Shown here: piece after piece, positions 15,839-24,389 of the stretch
Layout: each line of letters begins with the position of its first letter
How positions within the stretch are numbered: position 1 is the first letter of the stretch
NCBI RefSeq assembly: GCF_009604455.1
Contig: NZ_WEGL01000006.1
Span: 434,001-498,000, forward strand
From: Streptomyces sp. RB17
GTDB taxonomy: Bacteria > Actinomycetota > Actinomycetes > Streptomycetales > Streptomycetaceae
DNA length: 64,000 nucleotides
Reading direction: 5' to 3'
Program-made: the position numbers and the translations under genes
Notes under the pieces: generated by a model
The model's input: only the letters and a program-made list of their open reading frames with translations
What the model was told of the DNA's origin: nothing
Database searches by the model: none

Positions 15839-16900
15839 ATGATCAACAGGCGGGCCTTCGGAAAGACCGTCGGGGCAGGGGTCGCGGCGACGGCGGCCGC
15901 ATCACTGGCGGGCCGGCTCGACTCCTCACCGACAGCCGTGGCCTCGACCACTCCGCCCCCAGGGAAGACGGCGGCGACGGCCGGGCGCGCGATGGGGCAT
16001 ACGTCGTTCACGTCGCTGAAGCATGTCAGGGCCGGCGAACTGAGGATCGGCTACGCCGAGACCGGGCCGGCCAACGGTCCGGCTGTCATCCTGCTGCACG
16101 GGTGGCCGTACGACATCCACAGCTATGTCGACGTCGCACCGCTGCTGGCCGCCGAGGGCTACCGGGTCGTCGTCCCTTACCTGCGCGGCTACGGCACGAC
16201 GACGTTCCTGTCACCGAAGACCTTCCGCAATGCCCAGCAGGCGGTGTTCGCGCTGGACGTCATCGCCCTGATGGACGCCCTGCGGATCGAGAAGGCGCTG
16301 CTCGGCGGCTTCGACTGGGGTGCGCGGACGGCCGACATCATCGCGGCGCTGTGGCCGGAGCGCTGCAAAGCCCTGGTGTCGGTGACCGGCTACCTCGTCA
16401 CCGACCGGGAGAAGAACAAGCAGCCCCTGCCCCCGGCGGCCGAGTGGGCCTGGTGGTACCAGTACTACTTCGCCACCGAGCGAGGGGAGTTGGGGCTGGC
16501 CGAGCACCGTCATGACTTCGCCGAACTGATCTGGCGCAATGTCTCCCCGACCTGGCACTTCGACGACGCCACCTTCGACCGCACCGCTGCGGCCTTCGAC
16601 AATCCGGACTACGTCGGCATCGTGATCCACAACTACCGCTGGCGGCTCGGCCTCGCGGCGGGCGACCCACGCCACGACGGCATCGAGGCCAAGCTGGCGA
16701 GGGGCCCGGCCATCGCCGTGCCCACGATCACCGTCGACGGCTCGTCGGATCCGTTCACCCCGGCGGGCGACGGCGCCGCGTACCGCGCCAGGTTCACCGG
16801 TCCGTACGCCCACCGCACCCTCAAGGACACGGGGCACAACGTGCCGCAGGAAGCGCCGGAAGCGTTCGCCCAGGCGGTCTGGGACGCCGACCGTCTCTGA
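15839..16900 (+). CDS. Exported alpha/beta hydrolase, epoxide hydrolase type
   Basis: A 353-residue protein. The N-terminus NRRAFGKTVGAGVAATAAAS is a Tat-like signal (RRAF) followed by a proline/threonine-rich linker. The hydrolase domain has LLHGWPYDIH (oxyanion region), LRGYGTT, the nucleophile elbow GGFDWGARTA with aspartate as nucleophile, and GHNVPQEAP with the catalytic histidine. Aspartate nucleophile and HGWP agree with epoxide hydrolases. It is single, transcribed away from the SsgA-like gene with 186 nt between. Confidence 0.8.
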   Translation: MINRRAFGKTVGAGVAATAAASLAGRLDSSPTAVASTTPPPGKTAATAGRAMGHTSFTSLKHVRAGELRIGYAETGPANGPAVILLHGWPYDIHSYVDVAPLLAAEGYRVVVPYLRGYGTTTFLSPKTFRNAQQAVFALDVIALMDALRIEKALLGGFDWGARTADIIAALWPERCKALVSVTGYLVTDREKNKQPLPPAAEWAWWYQYYFATERGELGLAEHRHDFAELIWRNVSPTWHFDDATFDRTAAAFDNPDYVGIVIHNYRWRLGLAAGDPRHDGIEAKLARGPAIAVPTITVDGSSDPFTPAGDGAAYRARFTGPYAHRTLKDTGHNVPQEAPEAFAQAVWDADRL

Positions 16901-16934
16901 CACCCCGAACTGCCGTCCCCGGTGGATGGTGCGC

Positions 16935-17672
16935 CTACCGGTGCTCCGGGTTCTCGGAGTCGCGTCGGCAGCCGGCGTCCCATGCGGTGCGCTGGTTGCC
17001 GTAGGCGGGAATGCCGCCGAGGTCCTTCAGGGCGCGGGCCAGGTGGAGCAGGTTCCAGGTCATGAAGGTGGTGTTGCGGTTGGTGAAGTCGTTCTCCGGG
17101 CCGCCCGAGCCGGGGTCGAGGTAGGAGGGGCCGGGGCCCGCCTCGCCGATCCATCCGGCGTCCGCCTGGGGCGGGATGGTGTAACCCAGGTGCTGCAGGC
17201 TGTAGAGGACGTTCATGGCGCAGTGCTTGACGCCGTCCTCGTTGCCGGTGATCAGGCACCCGCCGACGCGGCCGTAGTACGCGTACTGGCCCGCCTCGTT
17301 GAGCAGGCTGGAGCACGCGTAGAGGCGTTCGATCACCTGCTTCATCACGGAACTGTTGTCACCCAGCCAGATGGGCCCGGCCAGCACCAGAATGTCGGCC
17401 GCCATGACCTGCTGGTACAGGTCCGGCCAGGCGTCCGTCTGCCAGCCGTGCTCCCTCATGTCGGGCCACACCCCCGTGGCGATGTCATGGTCCACCGCCC
17501 GTACGACATCGACGTGCACCCCCTGCGCGTCCATGATGGCGGTGCTGCGGTCGACCAGGCCCTGCGTGTTGCTGGTCTCCGGCGAGCGTTTGAGGGTGCA
17601 GTTGATCACCAGGGCCCGCAGGTCGTCGTACCGGGCCGGCGGTGTGTCGGTGGCGGGCGACGAAACGGTCAC
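16935..17672 (-). CDS. NADPH-dependent FMN reductase / flavodoxin-like NAD(P)H oxidoreductase
   Basis: A 245-residue flavodoxin-like protein: strand and phosphate loop LVINCTLKRSPETSNTQGLV, then MAADILVLAGPIWLGDNSSV (the substrate/flavin-contact loop of FMN reductases), YYGRVGGCLITGNEDGVKHC and a C-terminal YGNQRTAWDAG. It probably reduces FMN, quinones or azo compounds using NAD(P)H. GTG 17672 follows GGGAGGA at a proper distance; the upstream extension to 17957 lacks homology. Bases 17673-17985 upstream hold no gene. Confidence 0.82.
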   Translation of the reverse strand: MTVSSPATDTPPARYDDLRALVINCTLKRSPETSNTQGLVDRSTAIMDAQGVHVDVVRAVDHDIATGVWPDMREHGWQTDAWPDLYQQVMAADILVLAGPIWLGDNSSVMKQVIERLYACSSLLNEAGQYAYYGRVGGCLITGNEDGVKHCAMNVLYSLQHLGYTIPPQADAGWIGEAGPGPSYLDPGSGGPENDFTNRNTTFMTWNLLHLARALKDLGGIPAYGNQRTAWDAGCRRDSENPEHR

Positions 17673-17985
17673 ACGGTCCTCCCAGAGCCTTGCCGCCGCC
17701 CTGCACGGCGACTCGTCCGACTTCCCCAGCGTGCGGGCCGGCCGCGGTGGCCGCCACCACAACGCCTCCGAATGGCCCCGGCGGTCCGCGCCCTGCGCCG
17801 ACGGCCGAGGGCCGAGGTCGTGGAGCACGTCTCCGGAACCCCGGCGAGGAGAATGACGGGGGCGGGCCGCACTCGGCCGCCACGGCCACACGACGTGGCG
17901 GGGCCCGGGAGTCGTATCCAGCTCCCGGGCCCCTGGGGATGCCACCCAATTGCGCACGCCGGCGGCGTTTAAGAGGTCGGATCAG

Positions 17986-18066
17986 TCATCATGCCGTCGT
18001 GTTCTTCCTTTGAACTACCGCAGCAGGAAAGAGCTGCAGGCGAGAGTCGAACTCGCATCCGACGGC
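17986..18066 (-). tRNA. tRNA-like element B, 3' half placed before 5' half (permuted)
   Basis: Read on the minus strand, a T-arm (GCGAG TTCGACT CTCGC, 18056-18040) and a 3' acceptor strand CTGCAGC (18039-18033) come first. After 8 nt follow the 5' acceptor strand GCTGCGG (18024-18018), T8/A9 and a D-arm (GTTC AAAGGAA GAAC, 18015-18001). The acceptor strands pair over 7 bp with one G-U. The anticodon stem can form between the outer ends (CGACGGC 17999-17993 with GCCGTCG 18066-18060). A loop ATGATGA after the stem has T33 and would read GAU. The variable region is only 3 nt, discriminator is T and CCA is not encoded, so function is uncertain. Confidence 0.45.
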
Positions 18067-18131
18067 GTTCGTCCGGCCTCCGTCGATCCGGCGATCGGCG
18101 GCGATGCTGAGACTGGAGCGAGAGTCTGAGA

Positions 18132-18222
18132 TTGACCGCGGCCGCCTCTGCCATGTTGGGCTACCCCGGCCCGTCGGTGGTGCTGTGCCGGGGGAAGGAC
18201 TCGAACCTTCACTGTCACCGCG
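18132..18222 (-). tRNA. tRNA-like element A, 3' half placed before 5' half (permuted)
   Basis: On the minus strand a T-arm (GAAGG TTCGAGT CCTTC, 18210-18194), 3' acceptor strand CCCCGGC (18193-18187) and A73 come first. Then 15 nt later comes the 5' acceptor strand GCCGGGG (18170-18164), TA, and a D-arm with GCC/GGC stem and GG in the loop. The acceptor strands pair perfectly over 7 bp. The anticodon stem can form from GCCGCG (18142-18137) and CGCGGT (18222-18217), leaving a loop that begins GTCAA; CAA (Leu) is a candidate anticodon, and A73 suits Leu. Read in normal order, no matching 3' half exists. Confidence 0.5.
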
Positions 18223-18300
18223 TGTTTCAGGCTGAACTTCAGTGTCAGCTTGCGCTCATCGCGCGCGCCGGTCCTCAGTCCGGCCCGCGCGTGTGGCGCA

Positions 18301-18322
18301 CCCCCGCGCTCGCACGCGGGGG
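18301..18322. terminator. Terminator hairpin after the 18351-19082 gene
   Basis: CCCCCGCG (18301-18308), loop CTCGCA, CGCGGGGG (18315-18322): perfect 8-bp GC stem 28 nt past the stop of the minus-strand gene. A second GC-rich hairpin lies at about 18264-18290. Confidence 0.65.
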
Positions 18323-18350
18323 CGATCGTGGATGCCACCCGTGGTCGGCG

Positions 18351-19082
18351 TCAGCCGAGCAGGTAGCCGAACACCGCGTCGCCGATCCGCTGGTCGGTGA
18401 CCTCGGCGCCGTTGGCCTCCTCGCGGGCGAACTTCACCGCCCGCTGGAGCTTCTCGACCCGCTCCACCAGCTCGTTCACCCGCCGCGCCGGGAGCGCTCC
18501 GGAGAACTTCACGGTCGTCCAGTACCCGATGGGCACGTCCTCGTAGTACACCTCGACCTGCGCCGGGTGCTTCTCGGTCGCCTCCGCCTTGACGTGGTTG
18601 CGCGGGACCTTCTTGGTGCGGATCGTGCGCACCGGGTCCGTCTTCCACCAGTCCGTGGACGGGTCGTGCGACCAGGATTCGGCGGCGTCGAGGGTGGGGA
18701 GCTTCCTGACGAACGTGTGCAGGTCGGTGAGCTGCTTCTCCAGGAAGAGGAGGTAGCTGACCGGGACGCCGGTGAGGATCGTCCGGCCGTCGACCGTGAC
18801 GTCGGCGCGGGCCGCGCAGTTCGCCCAGTCCTTGGTGGCGGTCACGTCGAAGAGCCGGGTCAGCGACGCGGACATCTCCCGCAGCACGTCCTCTGCCTGC
18901 ACCTGTACCCGCGTGGACTCGGGCGGCAGCTGCTCGCCCTCCTCGTCCTTCGGCTGGTACGTACGCGAGATACCGGCCAGCAGGGCCGGCTTCTGCACCT
19001 TGTGGTGCGCCGCGGTGATGTCCTGGAGCGACTTGCTCTTGACGCCCTTCTCGACGGCGATGATCTGGTTGAGTTTCGCCAC
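18351..19082 (-). CDS. Conserved hypothetical protein (DUF7873-like)
   Basis: A 243-residue soluble protein without membrane segments. It starts VAKLNQIIAVEKGVKSKSLQ from GTG 19082, preceded by GGGGGA; the rest is mixed alpha/beta with ISRTYQPKDEEGEQLPPEST, VPVSYLLFLEKQLTDLHTFV and RRVNELVERVEKLQRAVKFA near the end, a likely coiled coil. I recognise this as a protein widely found in actinobacteria under a DUF7873-like label, with no known role. It is monocistronic, with a strong hairpin after the stop. Confidence 0.65.
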   Translation of the reverse strand: MAKLNQIIAVEKGVKSKSLQDITAAHHKVQKPALLAGISRTYQPKDEEGEQLPPESTRVQVQAEDVLREMSASLTRLFDVTATKDWANCAARADVTVDGRTILTGVPVSYLLFLEKQLTDLHTFVRKLPTLDAAESWSHDPSTDWWKTDPVRTIRTKKVPRNHVKAEATEKHPAQVEVYYEDVPIGYWTTVKFSGALPARRVNELVERVEKLQRAVKFAREEANGAEVTDQRIGDAVFGYLLG

Positions 19083-19190
19083 TTCGGGTCCCCCTTCGAA
19101 CTGGCAGGAACGTATCCCACCGGTTCGAACACGCGCACCCCCTTTATCGCCCGGTACGTGAGACGCCGTCACCCCGTGTGCCAGCGGGTG

Positions 19191-20021
19191 TCAGAGGCCG
19201 GTGCCGGTGCCGGTGCCGGCGCGTGGTGCGATGTCGAAGTCGAACGCGAGGGTCCCGGGGTCCAGGGCCGTCGTCCCGCCGTCGACCGGGAGCACCGCAC
19301 CGTTGACGTAGGACGCCGTCGGGGAGAGCAACCAGGCGATCGTGTCGGCGACTTCACGCGGCTGACCCGGCCGGCCCATGGGCAGCGGCCTGGTCGCCTC
19401 CGCGTAGGCGGAGTCCACACCGCCGTCCGCCAGGCCCGCTTCCCTGGCGAAACGCGCCATGCGCCGGTCGGCCATCTCGGTCCTCACCCAGCTGGGGCAC
19501 ACGACGTTGGCACGCACCCCCGCGCGCCCGTAGTCGACGGCTACGGAACGGCACAGCGACACCAGAGCGGCCTTGGACACGGCGTAGGGGGCGTTGCCCT
19601 GGCCGTTGCGCAGGGCGGAGACCGACGCGACGGCCACGACCGCACCGCGCGCCCGGAGCAGATGAGGGATCGATGCGCGCAGGAGCAGCATCGGACCGGT
19701 GACGTTGGTGCGCATCACCTCCTCCCAGTCCGCCGGCGACAGGTCCCCGACGGTGCCGCCGCGTCCGATGCCCGCGTTGAGCACGACGCCGTCCAGTCGC
19801 CCATGGGCGTCGAGGGCCGTACGGACAAGGTCGTCGACGGCGTCGGGGTCGCCCGCGTCGCCCGGACACGCGAGCGCGCCGGTCTCCTGCTCCAGCCGCC
19901 GCAGCGGCTCCGCCCGGCGCCCGGAGACCACCACATGGTGCCCCTGGTCGCGCAGCAACCGGGCGGTGGCCTCGCCGATGCCGGATCCGGCGCCGGTCAC
20001 GATGACAACTCGCTCGTCCAT
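19191..20021 (-). CDS. Short-chain dehydrogenase/reductase
   Basis: A 276-residue classical SDR with all key residues: TGAGSGIG near residue 9, LNAGIGRGG, catalytic serine in ASVSALRNG, YAVSK as the Tyr/Lys pair, CPSWVRTEM. The C-terminus has an extra tail after VDGGTTALD (DFDIAPRAGTGTGTGL), ending in a Gly-Thr repeat from a short GT-rich DNA run. The substrate is unknown. The ribosome site precedes ATG 20021. It follows the PucR-type gene at 20191 on the same strand by 170 nt and may be read from its own promoter. Confidence 0.85.
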   Translation of the reverse strand: MDERVVIVTGAGSGIGEATARLLRDQGHHVVVSGRRAEPLRRLEQETGALACPGDAGDPDAVDDLVRTALDAHGRLDGVVLNAGIGRGGTVGDLSPADWEEVMRTNVTGPMLLLRASIPHLLRARGAVVAVASVSALRNGQGNAPYAVSKAALVSLCRSVAVDYGRAGVRANVVCPSWVRTEMADRRMARFAREAGLADGGVDSAYAEATRPLPMGRPGQPREVADTIAWLLSPTASYVNGAVLPVDGGTTALDPGTLAFDFDIAPRAGTGTGTGL

Positions 20022-20190
20022 CGGAGTGGTTCAGCTTTCTGTTCCGGGAGCACGCAGGAAGCCGATCGTAGAAGGGTCCCCGCGCCGGGCCTCCCGCCAC
20101 CGTCGATCTTGAGACACACACAACCGCCCCACCGACCGCGCCGGAGGCCCCTTCGTCGGCCACGCGCCTGCGCGGCGGACGGGACCAGGC

Positions 20191-21405
20191 TCAGTCCGGC
20201 GCGCCCTGCCTGTCGCACGAGCCCGGCCGCCCGCTCAGGCGTACGGCCTCCAGGGCGATGTAGAGCTCGGCGGAGCACTCCGCGTCGGTGGCGCGGCGGC
20301 CGGTCAGTTCGGCGATGCGGTTGAGGCGGTACAGGACCGTGTTGCGGTGGCAGTGCAGCCGGCCGGCCGCCGCCGTCGTCGATCCGCCGCAGGTGAACCA
20401 GACGTGCAGGGTCTCCAGCAGGGTGGCCTGTTCCCGCGGGGGCAGCGCGAGCAGGGGGCCGAGGACCGCCCGGGCGACTTCCTGCGCCATGTCGGGAGAG
20501 GCCGCCGCGAGGAGCGACACCGGCGCGCTGCCGTACAGGTGGGTGCCGCCCGTTCCGTGGGGCAGGCACTGTACGGCGAGTTGGGCCTGCCGCCAGGCCG
20601 CCGGGGCGTTCACCGGCGAGGTGAAGGCACGGCTGATCCCGACCCGGGACAGCGCGATGTCGGACAGCTGGTCGACCGCATGCGCGATGGCCTGTTCGTC
20701 GGTGAGGGCCAGCAGGCCCACCCAGGCCCCTATCGGCTGGATCCACTCGGAGCCGATCCCGGCGGCACGCAAGCGGCTTCGTATGCTGGGCAGTGGCTCG
20801 ACCCCGTCGAGGACCTCTGCGCAGACCACCAGAAAGGGGCCCTGCCGGTCGAGGTCCAGTACGCGTGCGATCTCCCATGCGCTCGCACTGGTGCCGGCCC
20901 TGCCGTCGAGCAGGGTGGTGAGCATCGTGCTCCGAGCCGTGGTGTCTCGACGCGACTGTTCCTCGACGGTGGCCCGGTAGGCGTCGGCTGCCGCACTGGA
21001 GTAGTCGTCGATGGCCGCCCAGATGTCGGAGGCCATGTGCAGCAGTTGCACGGTGCTCTCCTCATCGACGGCGGTCGCGAGCAGCCGGTCCCAGATGAAG
21101 CGGCCGGCCAGCCGGTAGGCGTGCAGGAGTGCGGCGAGCGGGATGCCCTGTGCGGCCTGGAGCCGGCCGGCGGCGCGGGGTGCCTGGAGCGTGGTGGGCC
21201 GCCCCTGCAGCGCCGCGAACATCGTGGTCAGGTTGTCGCGGACCACAGCGCGCAGCTGTTCCCGGCCGAGCAGCGTGCTCTCGGCGTACGAGTGCTCGCC
21301 TCCGAGGATCTCGGCGGTGAGGTCCGCCGCGAGCCGGTCCACCTCGGCCAGCAGGCGGCCGACCAGTTCGACAACCCGGTCGGCGGCCCTCAGCTGCGTC
21401 GTCAC
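20191..21405 (-). CDS. PucR/CdaR-type helix-turn-helix transcriptional regulator
   Basis: A 404-residue regulator. The N-terminal half is an RsbR-like helical sensing domain (LVGRLLAEVDRLAADLTAEI, LLHAYRLAGRFIWDRL). The C-terminus is the PucR helix-turn-helix: LLETLHVWFTCGGSTTAAAG, RLHCHRNTVLYRLNRIAELT. GTG 21405 is the only start close to the first conserved helix. It is divergent from the molybdenum hydroxylase operon (start 21580), and a long perfect palindrome lies in the shared 174-bp promoter, so it almost certainly regulates that operon and itself. Confidence 0.85.
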   Translation of the reverse strand: MTTQLRAADRVVELVGRLLAEVDRLAADLTAEILGGEHSYAESTLLGREQLRAVVRDNLTTMFAALQGRPTTLQAPRAAGRLQAAQGIPLAALLHAYRLAGRFIWDRLLATAVDEESTVQLLHMASDIWAAIDDYSSAAADAYRATVEEQSRRDTTARSTMLTTLLDGRAGTSASAWEIARVLDLDRQGPFLVVCAEVLDGVEPLPSIRSRLRAAGIGSEWIQPIGAWVGLLALTDEQAIAHAVDQLSDIALSRVGISRAFTSPVNAPAAWRQAQLAVQCLPHGTGGTHLYGSAPVSLLAAASPDMAQEVARAVLGPLLALPPREQATLLETLHVWFTCGGSTTAAAGRLHCHRNTVLYRLNRIAELTGRRATDAECSAELYIALEAVRLSGRPGSCDRQGAPD

Positions 21406-21422
21406 GGGCGCAGTGTAATCCG

Positions 21423-21450
21423 GCGGGACTGTGCGCCGGCACAGTCCCGC
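21423..21450. promoter_or_regulatory. 28-bp perfect palindrome in the divergent promoter
   Basis: Arms of 12 bp (GCGGGACTGTGC at 21423-21434, GCACAGTCCCGC at 21439-21450) around GCCG. It is 18 bp from the regulator start and 130 bp from the hydroxylase start. Between divergent genes it is better read as an operator than a terminator. Confidence 0.65.
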
Positions 21451-21579
21451 GTCCCCTTTTCCCGCCCCCTGCCTATGGCCGAAACCGGCGGCGAGCGGTG
21501 GAATCACCGGCGGCGTGTCCCACCGTGGCTCGCACGGATCGGGCATGTGCACAAGTCGTGGCGGATCGAAGGAGATCGC

Positions 21580-23898
21580 ATGGACAGCTGGGGACACGCA
21601 CCCGGTACGGCAGGGATGGGGCGCCGGAGATTCCTCGGGTATGTGCTGGCCGCCTCGACCCTGACCGTGGCCGCCGAACTCGGTGAGGCCGTGCTCGCGC
21701 CGGACGAGGCGGCGGCCGTCGTCCCCTCCGTGCCGGGTCCGGCGGAGATCTACGACCTCAACGACATGCTCACCGATGCGGCACTTCCCACGGCGAACCT
21801 GATCACGATCCGGATCGACAGCGACGGCACGGCCTCCTTCGCGCTGCCCCGGGCAGAGGTCGGACAGGGCATCACGACATCCAGCGCCATGCTGATCGCC
21901 GAGGAACTGGAGCTGCCGCTGGAGCGGATCAGGGTCACGCTCGCGGACGCGCGGCCGGAGCTGCTGTTCAACCAGCTCACCGGCGGCTCCAACACCACGA
22001 TCTCGACCTTCACGCCGATCCGGGTGGCCGCCGCGGTGGCCCGGGGCAGGCTGTTGAGGGCGGCGGCCCTGGAACTCGGGGAGGCCCTGGACACCCTGAC
22101 CGCCAAGGCCGGGGTCATCACCTCGTCGGCGAGCGGACGCAGTGTCACCTACGGTGAACTCGCCGGAAAAGCAGCCTCGGTGACGACAAGTCAGGTGGCG
22201 GTCGCGCTCAAGGAGGCCACGCACTTCGAGGTCATCGGCACCGCGCAGCGTCGTATCGACGCGCGGGAAGCGGTGACCGGGCGCAAGACGTTCGCCATGG
22301 ATCTGCAGATCCCCGACGCCCTGCCGACGATGGTGTGCCGGCCACCGACGATCAACGGCACCGTGCGCTCGGTGGAGAACCTCACCGAGGTGCGGGCGAT
22401 GCCCGGCGTCACCGACGTCGTGGCCGTCTCCACCGGCGTCGCCGTCCGCGGGCGTACGTTCGGCCAGTGCATCGACGCCGTGCGCGCGCTGAAGGTCTCC
22501 TGGGGCCCAGGAACGGCCGACGCACAGAGCGACGACACCGTCCGCGACGAACTCCGCCGGGCCGAACTCCCGCTTCCCGCACTGGACCTGCTGACCAAGT
22601 CGGTCGACGCCCGGTTCACCTTCCACTTCGCGAGCAACAGCGCGCTGGAGACCAACTGTGCCATCGCCGACGTACGCGACGGCTCGGCCGAGATCTGGGG
22701 AAGCCTGAAGTCCCCGATCGTCGCCCGGGAGCAGATCGCGCTGAAGCTGGGGCTGCCGGTCTCCGCGGTGAAGGTGCATGTCACCGAGGGCGGGGGCTCC
22801 TTCGGGCGGAAGCTCTTCCACGACGCCGCCGCCGAGGCCGCCGAGATCTCCAAGGCGATGGGCAAGCCGGTCAAGCTGATGTGGCACCGCACCGACGACT
22901 TCCGTCAGGGCCGTACCCACCCGATGGCCACCTCGCGGGTGCGCGCCACCTACGCCCTCGGCCAGGTGCTCGCCTACGACCAGCGGCACACCTCCGTGGC
23001 CACCGACTTCGGCCACGGAGTCGGCGAGATCATCACCGCTCAGGCCGCGCGGCTGCCCGTCGGCGACCTCACCTTCTCCGAGACCATCTTCGCGCTCAGC
23101 CAGCAGACCCCGTACAACTTCGGCGTCGTCACCCAGGTGCTCGGCGAGACGGACAAGGGCTTCAACACCGGCTCCATGCGCAACATCTACTCGCCCAATG
23201 TGCGCTGTGCGCAGGAACTGGTCGTGGACGAGCTGGCCAAGCGGATGGGCAAGGACCCCTACCGGTTCCGCCGGGAGTTCCTCAAGGAGGAGCGGGCGCG
23301 GGCCGTCCTCGACAAGGTGGCCGATGTCGGGGAATGGGGCCGGAGCATGCCCGCCGGGACGGCGCAGGGCATCGCGCTCCATCCCGAGTACCACGCGTAC
23401 GTCGCCGTCCTCGCCGAGATCGACTGCCGGCCGGAGACCACCGGGCGCACGGTCCGCGACGCCTACACCGGCCCGCGCGTCACCAAGGTCGTGTGCGCCG
23501 TCGACGTGGGCCTGGCGGTCAACCCGCGAGGCCTCGAGGCGCAGATGATGGGCGGCATCATGGACGGCATCGCGATCACCCTCAGCTCCGGCCTCCACCT
23601 CGACAACGGCCACTTCCTGGAAGGGAGCTGGGACAACTACTTCTACACCCGGCAGTGGAACACCCCGCCCGAACTGGAGATCGTCGTCATGCCGCCGACC
23701 ACCGGGCAGCCCGGCGGCGCGGGCGAGCTGGCCGTGGCGGGTGCGGCCGCCGCCGTGGCCTGCGCCTACGGCCGGGCCACCGGCTCCATGCCGACGAGCT
23801 TCCCGCTCAACCACGCCGGTCCGCTCGGCTTCGAGCCGCTGCCCACCACACCGCCGATCCCCGCGTCCCCCACCGACGGACTCGAACGCACCTTCTAG
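21580..23898 (+). CDS. Molybdenum hydroxylase large subunit (xanthine dehydrogenase family, IorB-like), Tat-exported
   Basis: A 772-residue molybdopterin-binding subunit. The N-terminus GRRRFLGYVLAAS is a Tat signal, so the enzyme acts outside the membrane. Molybdopterin-site features include RAEVGQGITTSS near residue 90, LTGGSNTTISTF, HVTEGGGSFGRKL and, at the end, GQPGGAGELAVAGAAAAVA, where GAGE supplies the catalytic Glu. This two-part build without an FAD subunit resembles isoquinoline 1-oxidoreductase and related aldehyde oxidases; the electron acceptor is then not NAD. AAGGAGA sets the start. The small subunit follows after 8 nt. Confidence 0.88.
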   Translation: MDSWGHAPGTAGMGRRRFLGYVLAASTLTVAAELGEAVLAPDEAAAVVPSVPGPAEIYDLNDMLTDAALPTANLITIRIDSDGTASFALPRAEVGQGITTSSAMLIAEELELPLERIRVTLADARPELLFNQLTGGSNTTISTFTPIRVAAAVARGRLLRAAALELGEALDTLTAKAGVITSSASGRSVTYGELAGKAASVTTSQVAVALKEATHFEVIGTAQRRIDAREAVTGRKTFAMDLQIPDALPTMVCRPPTINGTVRSVENLTEVRAMPGVTDVVAVSTGVAVRGRTFGQCIDAVRALKVSWGPGTADAQSDDTVRDELRRAELPLPALDLLTKSVDARFTFHFASNSALETNCAIADVRDGSAEIWGSLKSPIVAREQIALKLGLPVSAVKVHVTEGGGSFGRKLFHDAAAEAAEISKAMGKPVKLMWHRTDDFRQGRTHPMATSRVRATYALGQVLAYDQRHTSVATDFGHGVGEIITAQAARLPVGDLTFSETIFALSQQTPYNFGVVTQVLGETDKGFNTGSMRNIYSPNVRCAQELVVDELAKRMGKDPYRFRREFLKEERARAVLDKVADVGEWGRSMPAGTAQGIALHPEYHAYVAVLAEIDCRPETTGRTVRDAYTGPRVTKVVCAVDVGLAVNPRGLEAQMMGGIMDGIAITLSSGLHLDNGHFLEGSWDNYFYTRQWNTPPELEIVVMPPTTGQPGGAGELAVAGAAAAVACAYGRATGSMPTSFPLNHAGPLGFEPLPTTPPIPASPTDGLERTF

Positions 23899-23906
23899 GA
23901 GACCAC

Positions 23907-24383
23907 GTGCCCCGACACACCTTCATCCTCAACGGCGAGCGGGTGACCGTCGACATCGAGGACGACGTCCGGCTGCTCTGGGTGCTCAGAGACGTCCTCG
24001 GCGTCACCGGACCGAAGTACGGCTGCGGTCTCGGCGTCTGCAAGGCCTGCACCAGCCACATCAACGGCAAGGCCTTCAACCCGTGTTCGGTGCCGGTGAA
24101 GGACATCGGCACCGATGACGAGATCACCACCATCGAGGGCCTGCCCGGCACGGTCGGCGCGGACCTGCACCCCATGCAGGAGGCCTGGCTGGAGTACGAC
24201 GTCGCCCAGTGCGGCTACTGCCAGCCCGGCCAGATCATGACTGCCGTCGCCAAGGTCCGCCAGGCCCGCGAGGAGGGCCGGGAGATCACCGAGGCCGACC
24301 TCGACGAGATCCGCAACGTCTGCCGCTGCGGCACCTACCACCGCATACGGCAGGCGATCACGGCCGGCGAGAAGAAGTACTGA
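23907..24383 (+). CDS. [2Fe-2S] subunit of molybdenum hydroxylase (IorA-like)
   Basis: A 158-residue iron-sulfur subunit with two clusters: plant-type ferredoxin cysteines in YGCGLGVCKACTSH and NPCSVPV, and the second helical domain with QCGYCQPGQIM and NVCRCGTYHRI. It has no signal peptide and would be exported together with the Tat-bearing large subunit. It starts at GTG 23907, 8 nt after the large-subunit stop. The third position in the operon was once an xdhC-type gene (see 24390). Confidence 0.92.
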   Translation: MPRHTFILNGERVTVDIEDDVRLLWVLRDVLGVTGPKYGCGLGVCKACTSHINGKAFNPCSVPVKDIGTDDEITTIEGLPGTVGADLHPMQEAWLEYDVAQCGYCQPGQIMTAVAKVRQAREEGREITEADLDEIRNVCRCGTYHRIRQAITAGEKKY

Positions 24384-24389
24384 GGCGCC

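Noticed and set aside
18015..18240. Two conventional tRNAs or att-site fragments left by an integrated element
   Set aside because: In normal order the acceptor strands do not pair, and no integrase gene is near. The reversed halves pair fully, so the permuted reading is better.
18015..18338. 107-codon minus-strand frame across the tRNA-like elements
   Set aside because: Its sequence is explained by the T-arm and D-arm structures; no protein motif is present.
20191..23814. 1207-codon minus-strand frame over the molybdenum hydroxylase gene
   Set aside because: Only its last 404 codons (from GTG 21405) encode the regulator; the rest is the antisense of the hydroxylase.
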